Shown: positions 10,403 to 19,682, numbered from the stretch's first letter. The stretch: 57,735 bases of DNA from Actinomycetota bacterium (GCA_003134555.1 PLBO01000064.1:1-57735), one strand, 5' to 3'. Notes: generated by a model not told the origin, from the sequence alone. Translations and numbers: made by a program.

Positions 10403-11547
10403 GACCGCGCCTCCGCCATCTCCACGGCCGTGCGCGCGGCCTCCACCATCGTCGGTTTGCTCACGAGCCGATCGGATTCGTAGCCGGAGAGGATCGCGCG
10501 GCCTTGCTCGGCATTCGTCCCGTCGAGGCGGATCACGATCGGTGACGCGATCGAGACCTGATCGAGCGCTTGCACGATGCCGTTCGCGACCTCTTCACCT
10601 TTGGTGATGCCGCCGAAGATGTTGATGAAGATGGAGCGCACCGACGGGTCGTTGTTGATGACCTCGAGCGCGTTCGCCATCACTTGCGCACTCGCACCGC
10701 CGCCGATGTCGAGGAAGTTGGCCGGTCGTCCGCCGACCTCGTGCACGATGTCACACGTCGCCATCGCGAGCCCGGCGCCGTTGGCGATGACGCCGACGTT
10801 GCCCTCGAGACCCACGTACTGCAGTCCTTTCTCGGCCGCCTCGAATTCGCGCGCGTCCGTTTTCTCGAGGCCGACCAGCTCGTCCCACTCCGGGTGGCGA
10901 AACCGCGCGTTCTCGTCGAGCGAGACCTTGGCGTCGAGTGCGTGCACCTTCCCCTCGGGCGTCAGGATCAAGGGATTGATCTCGACCAGGTCGGCATCGC
11001 CGTCGACGTACGCGTGGAACAGCTTCAAGAGGATGTCGACCGCGCCGTCGGTCGCGGCCGGATTGAGCTTCGCCGCTTCGACCCACGCCCGGCAGTTCGG
11101 CTCGCTCAGCCCGTCGACGGGATCAATCGTCAGGCGCGCGATCGCGTCGGGGTTCTCCTCGGCCACCGTCTCGATCTCGATGCCGCCTTGCGCGCTCAAC
11201 ATGCCCAGGTACTTCTTGGCGCTGCGATCGAGCGTGAACGACGCGTAGTACTCCTCGGCGATGTCGGACGCGTGCTCGACCCAGACCCGCGAAACGACGT
11301 GGCCCTTGATGTCCATGCCGAGGATGTTGCCGGCGTGCAGGCGAACGTCGTCGGCGTTCGCGGCGAGCTTGATGCCCCCCGCCTTGCCGCGGCCGCCGAC
11401 CTGCACCTGCGCCTTGACGACGACGGGATAGCCCGCCGCCTCGGCCGCGCGCACCGCCTCGTCGACGGTTTCGGCGACGCCGCCCGCGGAGACGGGGATG
11501 CCGTAGCGCGCGAACAGCTGCTTGCCTTGATACTCGAAGAGATCCAA
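10399..11547 (-). CDS. sucC: Succinyl-CoA synthetase beta subunit
   Basis: The 382-residue ATP-grasp subunit opens with DLFEYQGKQLFARYGIPVS and has the VVKAQVQVGGRGKAGG nucleotide-binding segment. The C-terminal ligase domain contains NIFGGITKGEEVANGI and RLDGTNAEQGRAIL. The start is TTG at 11547-11545, because AGGAG lies seven bases upstream; that site lies within the final codons of the preceding B12-domain gene, whose stop is five bases away. The upstream in-frame codons belong to the other gene's territory. Confidence 0.95.
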   Translation of the reverse strand: MDLFEYQGKQLFARYGIPVSAGGVAETVDEAVRAAEAAGYPVVVKAQVQVGGRGKAGGIKLAANADDVRLHAGNILGMDIKGHVVSRVWVEHASDIAEEYYASFTLDRSAKKYLGMLSAQGGIEIETVAEENPDAIARLTIDPVDGLSEPNCRAWVEAAKLNPAATDGAVDILLKLFHAYVDGDADLVEINPLILTPEGKVHALDAKVSLDENARFRHPEWDELVGLEKTDAREFEAAEKGLQYVGLEGNVGVIANGAGLAMATCDIVHEVGGRPANFLDIGGGASAQVMANALEVINNDPSVRSIFINIFGGITKGEEVANGIVQALDQVSIASPIVIRLDGTNAEQGRAILSGYESDRLVSKPTMVEAARTAVEMAEARS

Positions 11548-11551
11548 CGAA

Positions 11552-11974
11552 CTACTCCTGAGTGCGTTCGAGTGAGGTCTGCGAATCGAGGGTGGTCTCG
11601 AGCCAGTCGACGATCTCGCCGAGCGGAGCACCCGGCGTGAACACTGCCGCCACACCGGCCGCCGCCAACGCGGGGCGGTCCTCCTCGGGGATGATCCCGC
11701 CCGCGAACACCAGCACGTCGCCGAGGTCGCGGGCGCGCAGCTCGTCGACGATCTTGGGGATGAGGGTCATGTGCGCGCCGGACAACACCGACAAGCCGAC
11801 CGCGTCGGCATCCTCTTGTAGTGCCGCCTCCGCCACGAGCTCGGCCGTCTGGAACAGGCCGGTGTACACGACCTCGAACCCCGCGTCGCGCAGGGCCCGT
11901 GCGATCACTTTGGCCCCCCGATCGTGTCCGTCCAGCCCGGGCTTGGCGATGACGACGCGGTAGCGTCGCAGCAT
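11552..11974 (-). CDS. Stand-alone cobalamin-binding subunit of methylmalonyl-CoA mutase type
   Basis: The 140-residue protein is a complete B12-binding domain and nothing else. It has the DxHxxG motif as DGHDRG at residues 15-20, with His17 as the lower cobalt ligand. It also has the GLSVLSGAHM segment and the GGIIPEED loop that accommodate the nucleotide tail. It probably pairs with a separate catalytic subunit encoded elsewhere to isomerise methylmalonyl-CoA to succinyl-CoA. Its position directly upstream of sucC-sucD, whose substrate is succinyl-CoA, supports that role. Another acyl-CoA mutase (e.g. isobutyryl- or ethylmalonyl-CoA) is possible. Confidence 0.9.
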   Translation of the reverse strand: MLRRYRVVIAKPGLDGHDRGAKVIARALRDAGFEVVYTGLFQTAELVAEAALQEDADAVGLSVLSGAHMTLIPKIVDELRARDLGDVLVFAGGIIPEEDRPALAAAGVAAVFTPGAPLGEIVDWLETTLDSQTSLERTQE

Positions 11975-11980
11975 CGGCTC

Positions 11981-11986
11981 ACCATA
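11981..11986 (-). promoter_or_regulatory. Candidate -10 box (TATGGT) before the B12-subunit gene
   Basis: TATGGT on the minus strand fits TANNNT and occupies -12 to -7 relative to the ATG, the geometry of a leaderless transcript. The divergent intergenic space is only 26 bp, so any -35 would lie inside the opposite gene. None is clear. Confidence 0.33.
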
Positions 11987-12000
11987 GCCAAGGACCAGTA

Positions 12001-12465
12001 GTGGCCTCCTCTCGCGCCCGCAGCTCAGACATCAAGCTCATCGTTTCGGCGACCGTCGCCGTGGTCTTGGCGGGCTTGTTCATAGCCGGAGGCATGCTCG
12101 TCGCGACCTCCTCGGGCTCGAAGAACCCCGTCTGCGGAGAGCTCAACCTCGGCAAGGCGTCCGATGTCCGGGGGCGCCTCGAGACGCAAGGTTCTTCGTT
12201 CGTGACGGGCGGCGCGAGCTGCGGATTCTGGCTCGCGCTCGACAACGGCAACATCGCCGCGTACCGAGTGCAGCAGCCGTCGGGATGCGCCGTGAACCTG
12301 CGCGACCGCGGAACCCGTTGGGTGTGCGGCGGCAACACAGTCGATCCGGCAAACCTCGCCCAATACCCGGTGAGCGTCCAGACGGTCGGGACGACCGACG
12401 CACTCATCATCGACCTGCGACCGCCCGAGCTCTCGTCGACGACGACTACGACGACAACCGGTTAG
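12001..12465 (+). CDS. Single-pass membrane-anchored protein of unknown function
   Basis: The 154-residue protein has a basic N terminus, one membrane segment at residues 12-34 and an extracytoplasmic domain. The domain contains four cysteines (45, 74, 96, 109) that could form two disulfides, and ends in a poly-threonine tail encoded by an acg/act repeat. The start is GTG with AAGGA six bases upstream. No His pairs of a Rieske centre and no lipobox are present. Its TAG stop overlaps the convergent pcrA stop. I do not recognise the family. Confidence 0.7.
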   Translation: MASSRARSSDIKLIVSATVAVVLAGLFIAGGMLVATSSGSKNPVCGELNLGKASDVRGRLETQGSSFVTGGASCGFWLALDNGNIAAYRVQQPSGCAVNLRDRGTRWVCGGNTVDPANLAQYPVSVQTVGTTDALIIDLRPPELSSTTTTTTTG

Positions 12466-14816
12466 ACGCGCGCCAACGGCGCCCACGACAACAGCAGCGT
12501 CTTCTCGCCGACGTCGCGGAACCGCACGCGCGCTTCGGCCTTGTCACCGCTGCCGGTGATGTCGACGATCACGCCGTCGCCGAACTTGTCGTGGTGGACG
12601 TCGTCGCCGACCCGCAGCCCCAACTGCTCGGCGCCGCGCGCGCCGGGAGACGGTTCGTTGTCGCGACGCATCGCGGCCGCGACGACCGCCTCGCGGTGAG
12701 CTCCCAACCCGCCACCACGGCGAGCACCTTCACCGCCGCTACCCCGCCGTCCGCGCGCCGGTTGCTCGTCGCCATCCGCCGACACGATCAGCTCCGCGGG
12801 AATCTCGTCGAGGAACCGGCTCGGCGGCCGGTAGTCGGTCGTGCCGAACATCATCCGACTCCACGCGTGGCAGAGGTACAACCGCTCCTCCGCGCGCGTG
12901 AGTCCGACGTAACAGAGCCGGCGCTCTTCTTCGAGCTCGTCGGGATCACCCAGGCTCCGCAGGTGGGGGAAGACGCCGTCCTCGAGCCCGATGAGGAACA
13001 CGACCGGGAACTCGAGACCCTTCGCCGAGTGCAACGTCATGAGCGTGACCGAGCTCCCCTCGGGATCGTTCTCGTCGAGATCGGTCACGAGCGAGATCGC
13101 TTCCAGGAACGCCTGCACGCGGGCGAGCCCCTCCGGGCCGCCCGCACCGCTCACACCCGCCGCTTCGCCGACGCCCACGCCACCAATCGCCGCGAGCCCG
13201 CCAAGTTCCCCGCGCTCGACCTGTTCGTCGAACGCCCGCGCGGAGCCCACGAGCTCCTGCAAGTTCTCGATGCGACCGTGCGACTCCACCGACCGCTCCG
13301 CTTCGAGCTCGGCGAGATAGCCGCTGCGCGTCAAGACTGCTTCGAGCGTCGACCCGACGCCGCCGGGAGCCGCCGCCTCCACCTCGTGCATCAGATCGAG
13401 CAGGTCGCGCAGCCCGCCGAGCGCCTTCCCCGTGACACCGGCCGCCACCGCCTCGCCCGCGGCCGCACGGAACGTGACGCCCGCGCCGTGCGCGTACGAG
13501 TCGATCTTGGCGATCGACGTGTCGCCGACGCCCCGCCGCGGGGTGTTGACGATCCGCTTCCACGACACCTCGTCGTCGGGGTTGACCAACGCCCGCAGAT
13601 ACGCCAACGCGTCTTTCACTTCGCGCCGGTCGTAGAACTTGACGCCCCCGAACACCCGATAGGGCACGCCCGACCGGACCAGTGACTCCTCGAGCACGCG
13701 ACTCTGCGCGTTCGTGCGGTAGAAGACGGCGATGTCGCCGTAGCGGTACTCGGCCGCGTCGACGAGCCGGTGGACTTCGCGCACGACGAACTGCGCCTCG
13801 TCGTGCTCGTCGTCGCCTTGATAGCGGACGATCTGCTCGCCCACGCCCTTGTCGGTCCACAAGTGCTTCTTGCGCGTCGACGCGTTGTTCGCGATCACCG
13901 CGTTGGCGGCTTCGAGGATCCGCCGGGTCGATCGGTAGTTCTGATCGAGCACGACGATCGTCGCGTCGGGGAACGCGTCCTCGAACTTCAACAGGTTCCG
14001 GAAGTCGGCTCCGCGGAACCGGTACACACTTTGCGCGTCGTCGCCGACGACCATGATGCTGCGATGCTCCAGCGCGAGCAGGCGCACGAGCTCCCATTGC
14101 GCGGCGTTGGTGTCCTGGAACTCGTCGACGAGGACGTGCCGGAACCGCTGCTGGTAGCGGAACAACGCTTCGGGGTACTCGCGGAATAGGCGAACGGTGA
14201 GCACGAGCAGGTCGTCGAAGTCGACGGCCGAGGCCTCGGCCAAGCGGCGCTGGTACTCGGTGTAGATCTCGGCGATGCGGCGCTCGGCCGGACCGACCGC
14301 CTGCGCGGCGTATTCGGCCGGCAGGATCAACTCGTTCTTCAACGAGCTGATCTGCGCGTGGAGCTGGCGCGCGGGGAACCGCTTGGGGTCGAGGTTGAGG
14401 TCGCGTCGGACCCAGTCGGTGAGTCGCGTGGCGTCGGCCTGGTCGTAGATGGTGAAGCTCGACCGGTACCCGAGCAGCGACGCCTCTCGCCGCAGGATGC
14501 GGGAGCAGGCGGCGTGGAAAGTGGACACCCACATCCGGTGCCCGACCGGACCGACAAGCTGCGCGACCCGTTCGCGCATCTCGCCCGCGGCCTTGTTCGT
14601 GAAGGTGATCGCGAGGATCTCGAACGGCGACGCGCCGAGCTCGGCCACGAGATACGCGAGGCGGTGCGTCAGCACCCGGGTCTTCCCGGAGCCCGCGCCC
14701 GCGATCACCAGAACCGGTCCGGCCGGCAGCGTCACGGCCTCGTACTGGGCCGGATTCAGCCCCGAGAGATCCAGGCTCCGTCCTCGAGCCGGGACGGCAG
14801 GCTCCGTGTCGACCAT
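12462..14816 (-). CDS. pcrA: UvrD/PcrA-type ATP-dependent 3'-5' DNA helicase
   Basis: The 784-residue SF1A helicase has Walker A (GAGSGKT, 40-46), motif Ia (ITFTNKAAGEMRERV), Walker B (VDEFQDTN), GDDAQSVYRFRGA, QNYRS, and motifs V-VI (LMTLHSAKGLEFPVVF, CYVGLTRAEE). The last ~50 residues form the Tudor-like PcrA C-terminal domain (VGDDVHHDKFGDGVIV) that contacts RNA polymerase in characterised PcrA/UvrD. A Gly/Ala-rich insertion (LGGLAAIGGVGVGEAAGVSG) lies in the 2B region. The chosen ATG starts MVDTEPAVPARG; longer frames upstream run into the aldolase gene. Roles in replication and nucleotide-excision repair are family knowledge. Confidence 0.95.
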   Translation of the reverse strand: MVDTEPAVPARGRSLDLSGLNPAQYEAVTLPAGPVLVIAGAGSGKTRVLTHRLAYLVAELGASPFEILAITFTNKAAGEMRERVAQLVGPVGHRMWVSTFHAACSRILRREASLLGYRSSFTIYDQADATRLTDWVRRDLNLDPKRFPARQLHAQISSLKNELILPAEYAAQAVGPAERRIAEIYTEYQRRLAEASAVDFDDLLVLTVRLFREYPEALFRYQQRFRHVLVDEFQDTNAAQWELVRLLALEHRSIMVVGDDAQSVYRFRGADFRNLLKFEDAFPDATIVVLDQNYRSTRRILEAANAVIANNASTRKKHLWTDKGVGEQIVRYQGDDEHDEAQFVVREVHRLVDAAEYRYGDIAVFYRTNAQSRVLEESLVRSGVPYRVFGGVKFYDRREVKDALAYLRALVNPDDEVSWKRIVNTPRRGVGDTSIAKIDSYAHGAGVTFRAAAGEAVAAGVTGKALGGLRDLLDLMHEVEAAAPGGVGSTLEAVLTRSGYLAELEAERSVESHGRIENLQELVGSARAFDEQVERGELGGLAAIGGVGVGEAAGVSGAGGPEGLARVQAFLEAISLVTDLDENDPEGSSVTLMTLHSAKGLEFPVVFLIGLEDGVFPHLRSLGDPDELEEERRLCYVGLTRAEERLYLCHAWSRMMFGTTDYRPPSRFLDEIPAELIVSADGDEQPARGRRGSGGEGARRGGGLGAHREAVVAAAMRRDNEPSPGARGAEQLGLRVGDDVHHDKFGDGVIVDITGSGDKAEARVRFRDVGEKTLLLSWAPLARV

Positions 14817-14863
14817 GACCAATGCATGGTACCGGGGACGAATTACACGCGTGTCAGTGCGAG

Positions 14864-15886
14864 CTACGACGCGGCCTTCTCGGCTTCGGGCGTGTACGCG
14901 CCCGAGCGAGCGAGGCTGTTCATACGGGTGCGGTGCACGTACGCAGCTCGACCGGCGCTCACGTTGGCGTCGTCGCCCTTCCACGCCTTCAGGGCCGCCG
15001 CTTGCAAAGCCCGGCCGTACGAGAACGACAGCTGCCATGGGTGCGGGCCCTTGGCGTTCATCGCGTTCAGGTTGGCCGTGGCTTCCTCGTCGCCCTGACC
15101 GCCGGACAGGAACACGATGCCGGGCACCGCGGCCGGGACCACCGTGCGAAAACAAGAGATCGTCGCGTCGGCGACGATCTCCGGAGCCACGGGATAGCTC
15201 GGGTGACCCTTGCCCGGCAGGACCATGTTCGGCTTCAACAACATGCCCCCGAGCTCGACCCGCTGGTCGTAGAGCTCGTCGAAGACGCGGTGCAACGTGT
15301 CGCTCGTCACCTGGTAGCAACGCTCGAGCGAGTGGTCGCCGTCCATCAGGACCTCGGGTTCGACGATCGGCACGATGCCTTCCTCCTGGCACAGTGCGGC
15401 GTAACGCGCGAGTGCGTGCGCGTTCACGTCGAGGCACAGCCGCGAGGGAATGTGCGCACCGATCGTGATGACCGCGCGCCATTTCGCGAAACGCGCACCG
15501 AGATCGCGGTACTCGACCAGCCGCGTGCGCAATCCGTCGAGTCCGTCGGTCACGAGCTCGTCGGGAGACTTCGCGAGCGGCACCGCGCCCTTGTCGACCT
15601 TGATGCCGGGGATGATCCCCTGCGACTCGAGGATCTTCGCGAGCGGGCGACCGTCGGACGCGTTCTGGCGGATCGTCTCGTCGAAGAGGATCACACCGCT
15701 GACGTACTCGGCCGCGCCGGGGGTCGTGAAGAGCATCTCGCGGTAGGCGCGCCGGCGGTCCTCGGTCGACTCGCACCCGATCGAATCGAAGCGCTTCTTG
15801 ATCGTGCCGCCGCTCTCGTCTGCGGCCAGGATGCCCTTACCCGGTGCAACCAGTGCCCGCGCCGTCTGATTCAGTGCCGCGTCCAT
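14864..15886 (-). CDS. Fructose-bisphosphate aldolase class I (eukaryotic-type)
   Basis: The 340-residue Schiff-base aldolase cleaves fructose 1,6-bisphosphate. GILAADESGGTIKKRF near the N terminus, VEPEVLMDGDHS, the lysine Lys218 in LLKPNMV and FLSGGQ are the signatures of the animal/plant class I family, not of bacterial class II or archaeal DhnA types. Length is slightly short of rabbit aldolase, and the C-terminal tail lacks its terminal tyrosine. GAGGGG precedes the ATG. The next gene, pcrA, starts 47 bp downstream. Confidence 0.94.
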   Translation of the reverse strand: MDAALNQTARALVAPGKGILAADESGGTIKKRFDSIGCESTEDRRRAYREMLFTTPGAAEYVSGVILFDETIRQNASDGRPLAKILESQGIIPGIKVDKGAVPLAKSPDELVTDGLDGLRTRLVEYRDLGARFAKWRAVITIGAHIPSRLCLDVNAHALARYAALCQEEGIVPIVEPEVLMDGDHSLERCYQVTSDTLHRVFDELYDQRVELGGMLLKPNMVLPGKGHPSYPVAPEIVADATISCFRTVVPAAVPGIVFLSGGQGDEEATANLNAMNAKGPHPWQLSFSYGRALQAAALKAWKGDDANVSAGRAAYVHRTRMNSLARSGAYTPEAEKAAS

Positions 15887-15971
15887 TGCGTTTCCCCTCG
15901 TGTCATGCCGTGGTCTGCTCCATTTCTACCCGGCGACTGCCGAAAAGCGGAACCCGGCCCGGAATGGCGCT

Positions 15972-17510
15972 TCACTCCCATTCGATGGTCCCGGGCGGCT
16001 TCGACGTGATGTCGTACGCCACCCGGTTCACCCCGGGAACTTCGTTGATGATCCGCGAGGAGATGCGTTCGAGCACCTCATAGGGCAGGCGGGCCCAGTC
16101 GGCCGTCATCGCGTCGTCGGACGTCACCGCGCGCAGCACGATCGGGTACGCGTAGGTACGGTCGTCGCCCATGACACCGACGGTCTTCACGGCCGGCAGG
16201 ACCGCGAAGCTCTGCCAGATCTCGCGGTAGAGGCCGGCTCGCCTGATCTCCTCGACGACGACCGCGTCGGCCTGTTGGAGGATTTCGACGCGTTCGCGCG
16301 TGATCGTGCCGATGATGCGCACCGCGAGCCCCGGACCCGGGAACGGCTGGCGCCAGACGATCTCCTCCGGGAGACCCAGCTCCTCGCCGATCGCGCGCAC
16401 CTCGTCCTTGAACAGCGCGCGCAGGGGCTCGACGAGCTCGAATTCCATGTCGTCGGGCAGACCACCGACGTTGTGGTGGCTCTTGATGTTCGCGTTGTCG
16501 CCGCCGCCGGACTCCACGATGTCGGGATACAAGGTCCCCTGCACCAAGAACCGCGCGTCGCCGAGATCTTGGGCCGCCTCTTCGAACACGCGGATGAAGA
16601 GCTCGCCGATCGTCTTGCGCTTGCGTTCGGGATCGACGATGTCGTCGAGCGCGTCGAGGAACCGGTCCTGCGCCTTCACGTGCACGAGCTCGACCTCGAA
16701 CTGCTCGCGGAACGTTTGCTCGACCTGCTCCGCCTCACCCAGCCGGAGCAGTCCGGTGTCGACGAAGACACAGACGAGCTGGTCGCCGATCGCCTTGTGC
16801 ACGAGCGCGGCGGCCACCGCCGAGTCGACCCCGCCCGACAAGCCGCAGATCACGCGCTCCGAGCCGACCTGGGCGCGGATCTCCGCGACCGCGTGCTCGA
16901 TGATCGAGACGTTCGTCCACGTGGGCCGGCAACCCGCGGCCTCGAACAGGAACGCCTTGAGGATCTGCATTCCGTGCTCGGTGTGCGCGACCTCGGGATG
17001 GAACTGAACGGCGTAGATGCCCCGATCACGGTCTTCGAGCCCGGCGACGGGTACGGCGGCGGTGCGCGCGGTCACGGTGAAGCCGGCCGGCGCCGCGGTG
17101 ATCGAGTCGCCGTGGCTCATCCACACGACCTCGTCCACCGGGAGGTCGGCGAACAGCAACGACGAGCCCTCTACATGCAGTTCGGTGCGTCCGTACTCGC
17201 CCTGACCCGTCTTGGCCACCTCGCCGCCGAGATCGCGTGCGACGAGCTGCGCGCCGTAACAGATGCCGAGCAGCGGAACCCCCGCGTCGTACACCGCGGG
17301 ATCGATGTCGGGCGCGCCGGGCACGTGCACCGACGCCGGGCCGCCCGAGAAGATGATCGCCTTCGGCTTGCGGGCGAGCATGTCGGCGATCGGCGTCGAA
17401 CGCGGGACGATCTCGCTGTAGACGTGCAACTCGCGCACCCGTCGCGCGATCAGCTGTGCGTACTGCGCCCCGAAGTCGACGACGAGGACGAGGTCGGGCG
17501 AGTCGTTCAC
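15972..17510 (-). CDS. guaA: GMP synthase (glutamine-hydrolysing)
   Basis: The 512-residue protein converts XMP to GMP. The N-terminal class I glutamine amidotransferase domain has Cys84 (GICYGAQ), His171 and Glu173 (FHPEV). The ATP pyrophosphatase domain has the P-loop SGGVDS at 225-230. The C-terminal dimerisation domain ends [18 protein letters not shown] as in most GuaA. The start is GTG, 16 bp after the guaB3 stop, so XMP formation and GMP formation are probably co-expressed. Confidence 0.97.
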   Translation of the reverse strand: MNDSPDLVLVVDFGAQYAQLIARRVRELHVYSEIVPRSTPIADMLARKPKAIIFSGGPASVHVPGAPDIDPAVYDAGVPLLGICYGAQLVARDLGGEVAKTGQGEYGRTELHVEGSSLLFADLPVDEVVWMSHGDSITAAPAGFTVTARTAAVPVAGLEDRDRGIYAVQFHPEVAHTEHGMQILKAFLFEAAGCRPTWTNVSIIEHAVAEIRAQVGSERVICGLSGGVDSAVAAALVHKAIGDQLVCVFVDTGLLRLGEAEQVEQTFREQFEVELVHVKAQDRFLDALDDIVDPERKRKTIGELFIRVFEEAAQDLGDARFLVQGTLYPDIVESGGGDNANIKSHHNVGGLPDDMEFELVEPLRALFKDEVRAIGEELGLPEEIVWRQPFPGPGLAVRIIGTITRERVEILQQADAVVVEEIRRAGLYREIWQSFAVLPAVKTVGVMGDDRTYAYPIVLRAVTSDDAMTADWARLPYEVLERISSRIINEVPGVNRVAYDITSKPPGTIEWE

Positions 17511-17526
17511 GCTCCGATGATCTCCA

Positions 17527-18690
17527 TCAGGCCATACCGATGCCCTGCGCGCGCTGCAACGACTTGCCCTCCGTCTTCAACGCCGGCGCGACCATCACTT
17601 CGGCCTTCTGGAATTCCTTGACGGTCTCGTAGCCCGTCGTTGCCATCGACGTGCGAAGACCGCCGAACAGGTTCAGCGTTCCGTCGTTCTCGTGTGCGGG
17701 TCCGGTGAGGATCTCGGCGAGTGTCGCCTTCTGGCCCGCGAACACACGCGCACCGCGCGGCAGCGTGGGGTGGAACGTCGCCATGCCCCAGTGGAATCCG
17801 CGCCCGGGCGACTCGTACGCGGTCGCGAGCGGGGAACCGATCATCACCGAGTCGGCGCCGCACGCGATCGCCTTGGCGATGTCGCCGCCGGTCGACATGC
17901 CGCCGTCGGCGATGACGTGCACGTACACGCCCGTCTCGTCGAGGTGACGGATGCGCGCGCCGGCGGCGTCGGCGATCGCGGTCGCCTGCGGCACGCCGAT
18001 GCCCAGCACACCGCGGGTCGTGCACGCGTGACCGGGACCGACGCCGACGAGGACGCCGACCGCGCCCGTGCGCATGAGGTGCAACGCGGTGGAGTACGAC
18101 GCGCAGCCGCCGACGATGACCGGCAGCTCGAACTCGCGGATGAACTTCTTCAAGTTGAGTGGCTGGCGCGCGGGATCGTGGGAGACGTGCTCGGCCGACA
18201 CCACTGTGCCTTGCACGACCAAGAGGTCGAGCTCGGCGTCGAGGACGTGCTTCGCGTACTGCTCGACCCGCTGCGGTGTGAGCGACGCAGCCGCCGTGAC
18301 GCCACCGGCCTTGATCTCCCGGATGCGCTGCGGGATGAGCTCTTCTTTGATCGGCTCGTCGTACAGCTCCTGCATCCGGCGCGTCGCCTTCTCGGGCGGC
18401 AGCGCGGCGATCTCCTCGTACACCGCGTCGGGATCCTCGTAACGCGTCCAGAGGCCTTCGAGGTTCAGGCACGCAAGCCCGCCGAGTCGTCCGATCTCGA
18501 TCGCGGTCGACGGCGAGACGACACCGTCCATCGCCGCGGCCATCATCGGCAGCTCGAACTTGTACGCGTCGACCTCCCACGTGATGTCGACGTCCTCGGG
18601 ATCTCGCGTGCGCCGGCTCGGCACTATCGCGATGTCGTCGAACCCGTACGCACGGCGTCCAGACTTTCCGATCCCGATCTCAACTTCCAC
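17527..18690 (-). CDS. guaB3: GuaB3-family IMP dehydrogenase-related protein
   Basis: The 387-residue TIM barrel resembles IMP dehydrogenase but has no CBS (Bateman) domain. The active-site loop is [17 protein letters not shown] with the nucleophile candidate Cys223. The N terminus ([25 protein letters not shown]) and the C-terminal [15 protein letters not shown] are typical of the actinobacterial GuaB3 family. IMP dehydrogenase activity has been reported for a cyanobacterial GuaB3, and the location upstream of guaA fits IMP to XMP. No canonical guaB is in the window. GGAGG stands four bases before the GTG start. Confidence 0.92.
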   Translation of the reverse strand: MEVEIGIGKSGRRAYGFDDIAIVPSRRTRDPEDVDITWEVDAYKFELPMMAAAMDGVVSPSTAIEIGRLGGLACLNLEGLWTRYEDPDAVYEEIAALPPEKATRRMQELYDEPIKEELIPQRIREIKAGGVTAAASLTPQRVEQYAKHVLDAELDLLVVQGTVVSAEHVSHDPARQPLNLKKFIREFELPVIVGGCASYSTALHLMRTGAVGVLVGVGPGHACTTRGVLGIGVPQATAIADAAGARIRHLDETGVYVHVIADGGMSTGGDIAKAIACGADSVMIGSPLATAYESPGRGFHWGMATFHPTLPRGARVFAGQKATLAEILTGPAHENDGTLNLFGGLRTSMATTGYETVKEFQKAEVMVAPALKTEGKSLQRAQGIGMA

Positions 18691-18823
18691 GGTTCCTCCG
18701 GCCCTGTCGTCTCGCTTCGGACTTCGGACGTCGACTCACCTCGGAACTTGCCAGGTTACCCACCTCTTGCGACGAACTCGTGACGCTGGCCCAGTGGCCG
18801 GGGCGCCCGGACGACCCGCCGGG

Positions 18824-19630
18824 TCAGGCGCTCGCGCCGGTGCAGAACCCGATCTTGTCGGTGCGGTCGGTGCCGTCCGCGCAGTGCAGATCGATGTTCG
18901 CGTGCGAGAACACGCCCTGTGGGCTGTCCCAACCCGGAACGACCCACGCGTGCACCATCCAGAGCGTCTCGCGCATGAACTGACCGTGGAGCGCGTCGCA
19001 CGCCGACTTCTTCACGTTCGAGTCCGGCGGGAAGGGAATGCCGATCGAGCCCTTGTCGAACGTGATGCAGAGGTTCGTGTGCCGGTGCCAGTGGTCGTTC
19101 GGGCCGGTGAAGCCTTCGGGCGCGGCCACAGTGAACGCTCCGTACATCAGCCCGACGACGCGCGAGGTGGGCGCCGTGCCTTCGTAGATCAGCGCGAGCG
19201 GGTGCGCCGGATCCATGGCGCTCGTGTGGCCGAGGTACGACGACGCGCTCTTGGTGATCGAGACGTAGTGCGCGCCCGCTCCCGGCGTGAACTCACCCGC
19301 CAGGATGTAACCCGCGCGCGTCGCCGCGGCAACCGTCGGGTATCGCAGCGCAGTCGAACGGGCCGCGACGAGCTGGATCGCGAGCTCCTGGCGCTGCGCC
19401 GGCGTCAGGGGCTTGTCGGGGCCGAACTCCGCCTTCTCGTCGACGTTGGTGCGCAGGCCGATCGCGGTGGGCTGCGTCGTCGTGGTTGTTGCCGGCTCGG
19501 CGGGCGACGCGTTCGCGGGCGGAGCGACCACCTTCCCCGCGGCCGAGTGGTTCGCAGACGACGAGCACGCGGCGCCGAGCACGACGGCCGCGAGCGTTGC
19601 CGCGAACGCGATTCCCCCCTGGTTTCGCAT
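18824..19630 (-). CDS. Putative lipoprotein with His-rich HWHRH motif
   Basis: The 268-residue protein has a signal peptide ending in VLGAAC, with Cys22 as likely lipidation site, then a Ser/Thr/Pro-rich linker with a run of threonines. The globular domain contains GAHYVSI (His121), VGLMYGAF, FTGPNDHWHRH (180-184) followed by TNLC, and a C-terminal SHANIDLHC. The spaced histidines suggest a metal site of cupin type, but no cupin or cupredoxin signature is complete, so the function is unknown. The ATG fits the signal peptide; the longer frame enters the Nudix gene. The 133 bp to guaB3 hold nothing I can support. Confidence 0.8.
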   Translation of the reverse strand: MRNQGGIAFAATLAAVVLGAACSSSANHSAAGKVVAPPANASPAEPATTTTTQPTAIGLRTNVDEKAEFGPDKPLTPAQRQELAIQLVAARSTALRYPTVAAATRAGYILAGEFTPGAGAHYVSITKSASSYLGHTSAMDPAHPLALIYEGTAPTSRVVGLMYGAFTVAAPEGFTGPNDHWHRHTNLCITFDKGSIGIPFPPDSNVKKSACDALHGQFMRETLWMVHAWVVPGWDSPQGVFSHANIDLHCADGTDRTDKIGFCTGASA

Positions 19631-19682
19631 CAACCCCGAGCTTACTGCCGATCCGGAGGGGCACAACGGGGCCCGGCGCTCG

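Noticed and set aside
12430-12462. Trinucleotide acg/act repeat as a possible mobile or phase-variable element
   Set aside because: It is short, imperfect and in frame, simply encoding the threonine tail of the membrane-anchored protein.
12462-15776. 1104-residue version of the PcrA helicase starting inside the aldolase gene
   Set aside because: The extra N-terminal ~320 residues are an out-of-frame reading of the aldolase gene; the helicase family start is MVDTEP at 14816.
18691-18823. Possible promoter (TAACCT) and small hairpin before guaB3
   Set aside because: No acceptable -35 is present at the right distance, and the hairpin stem is only five base pairs.
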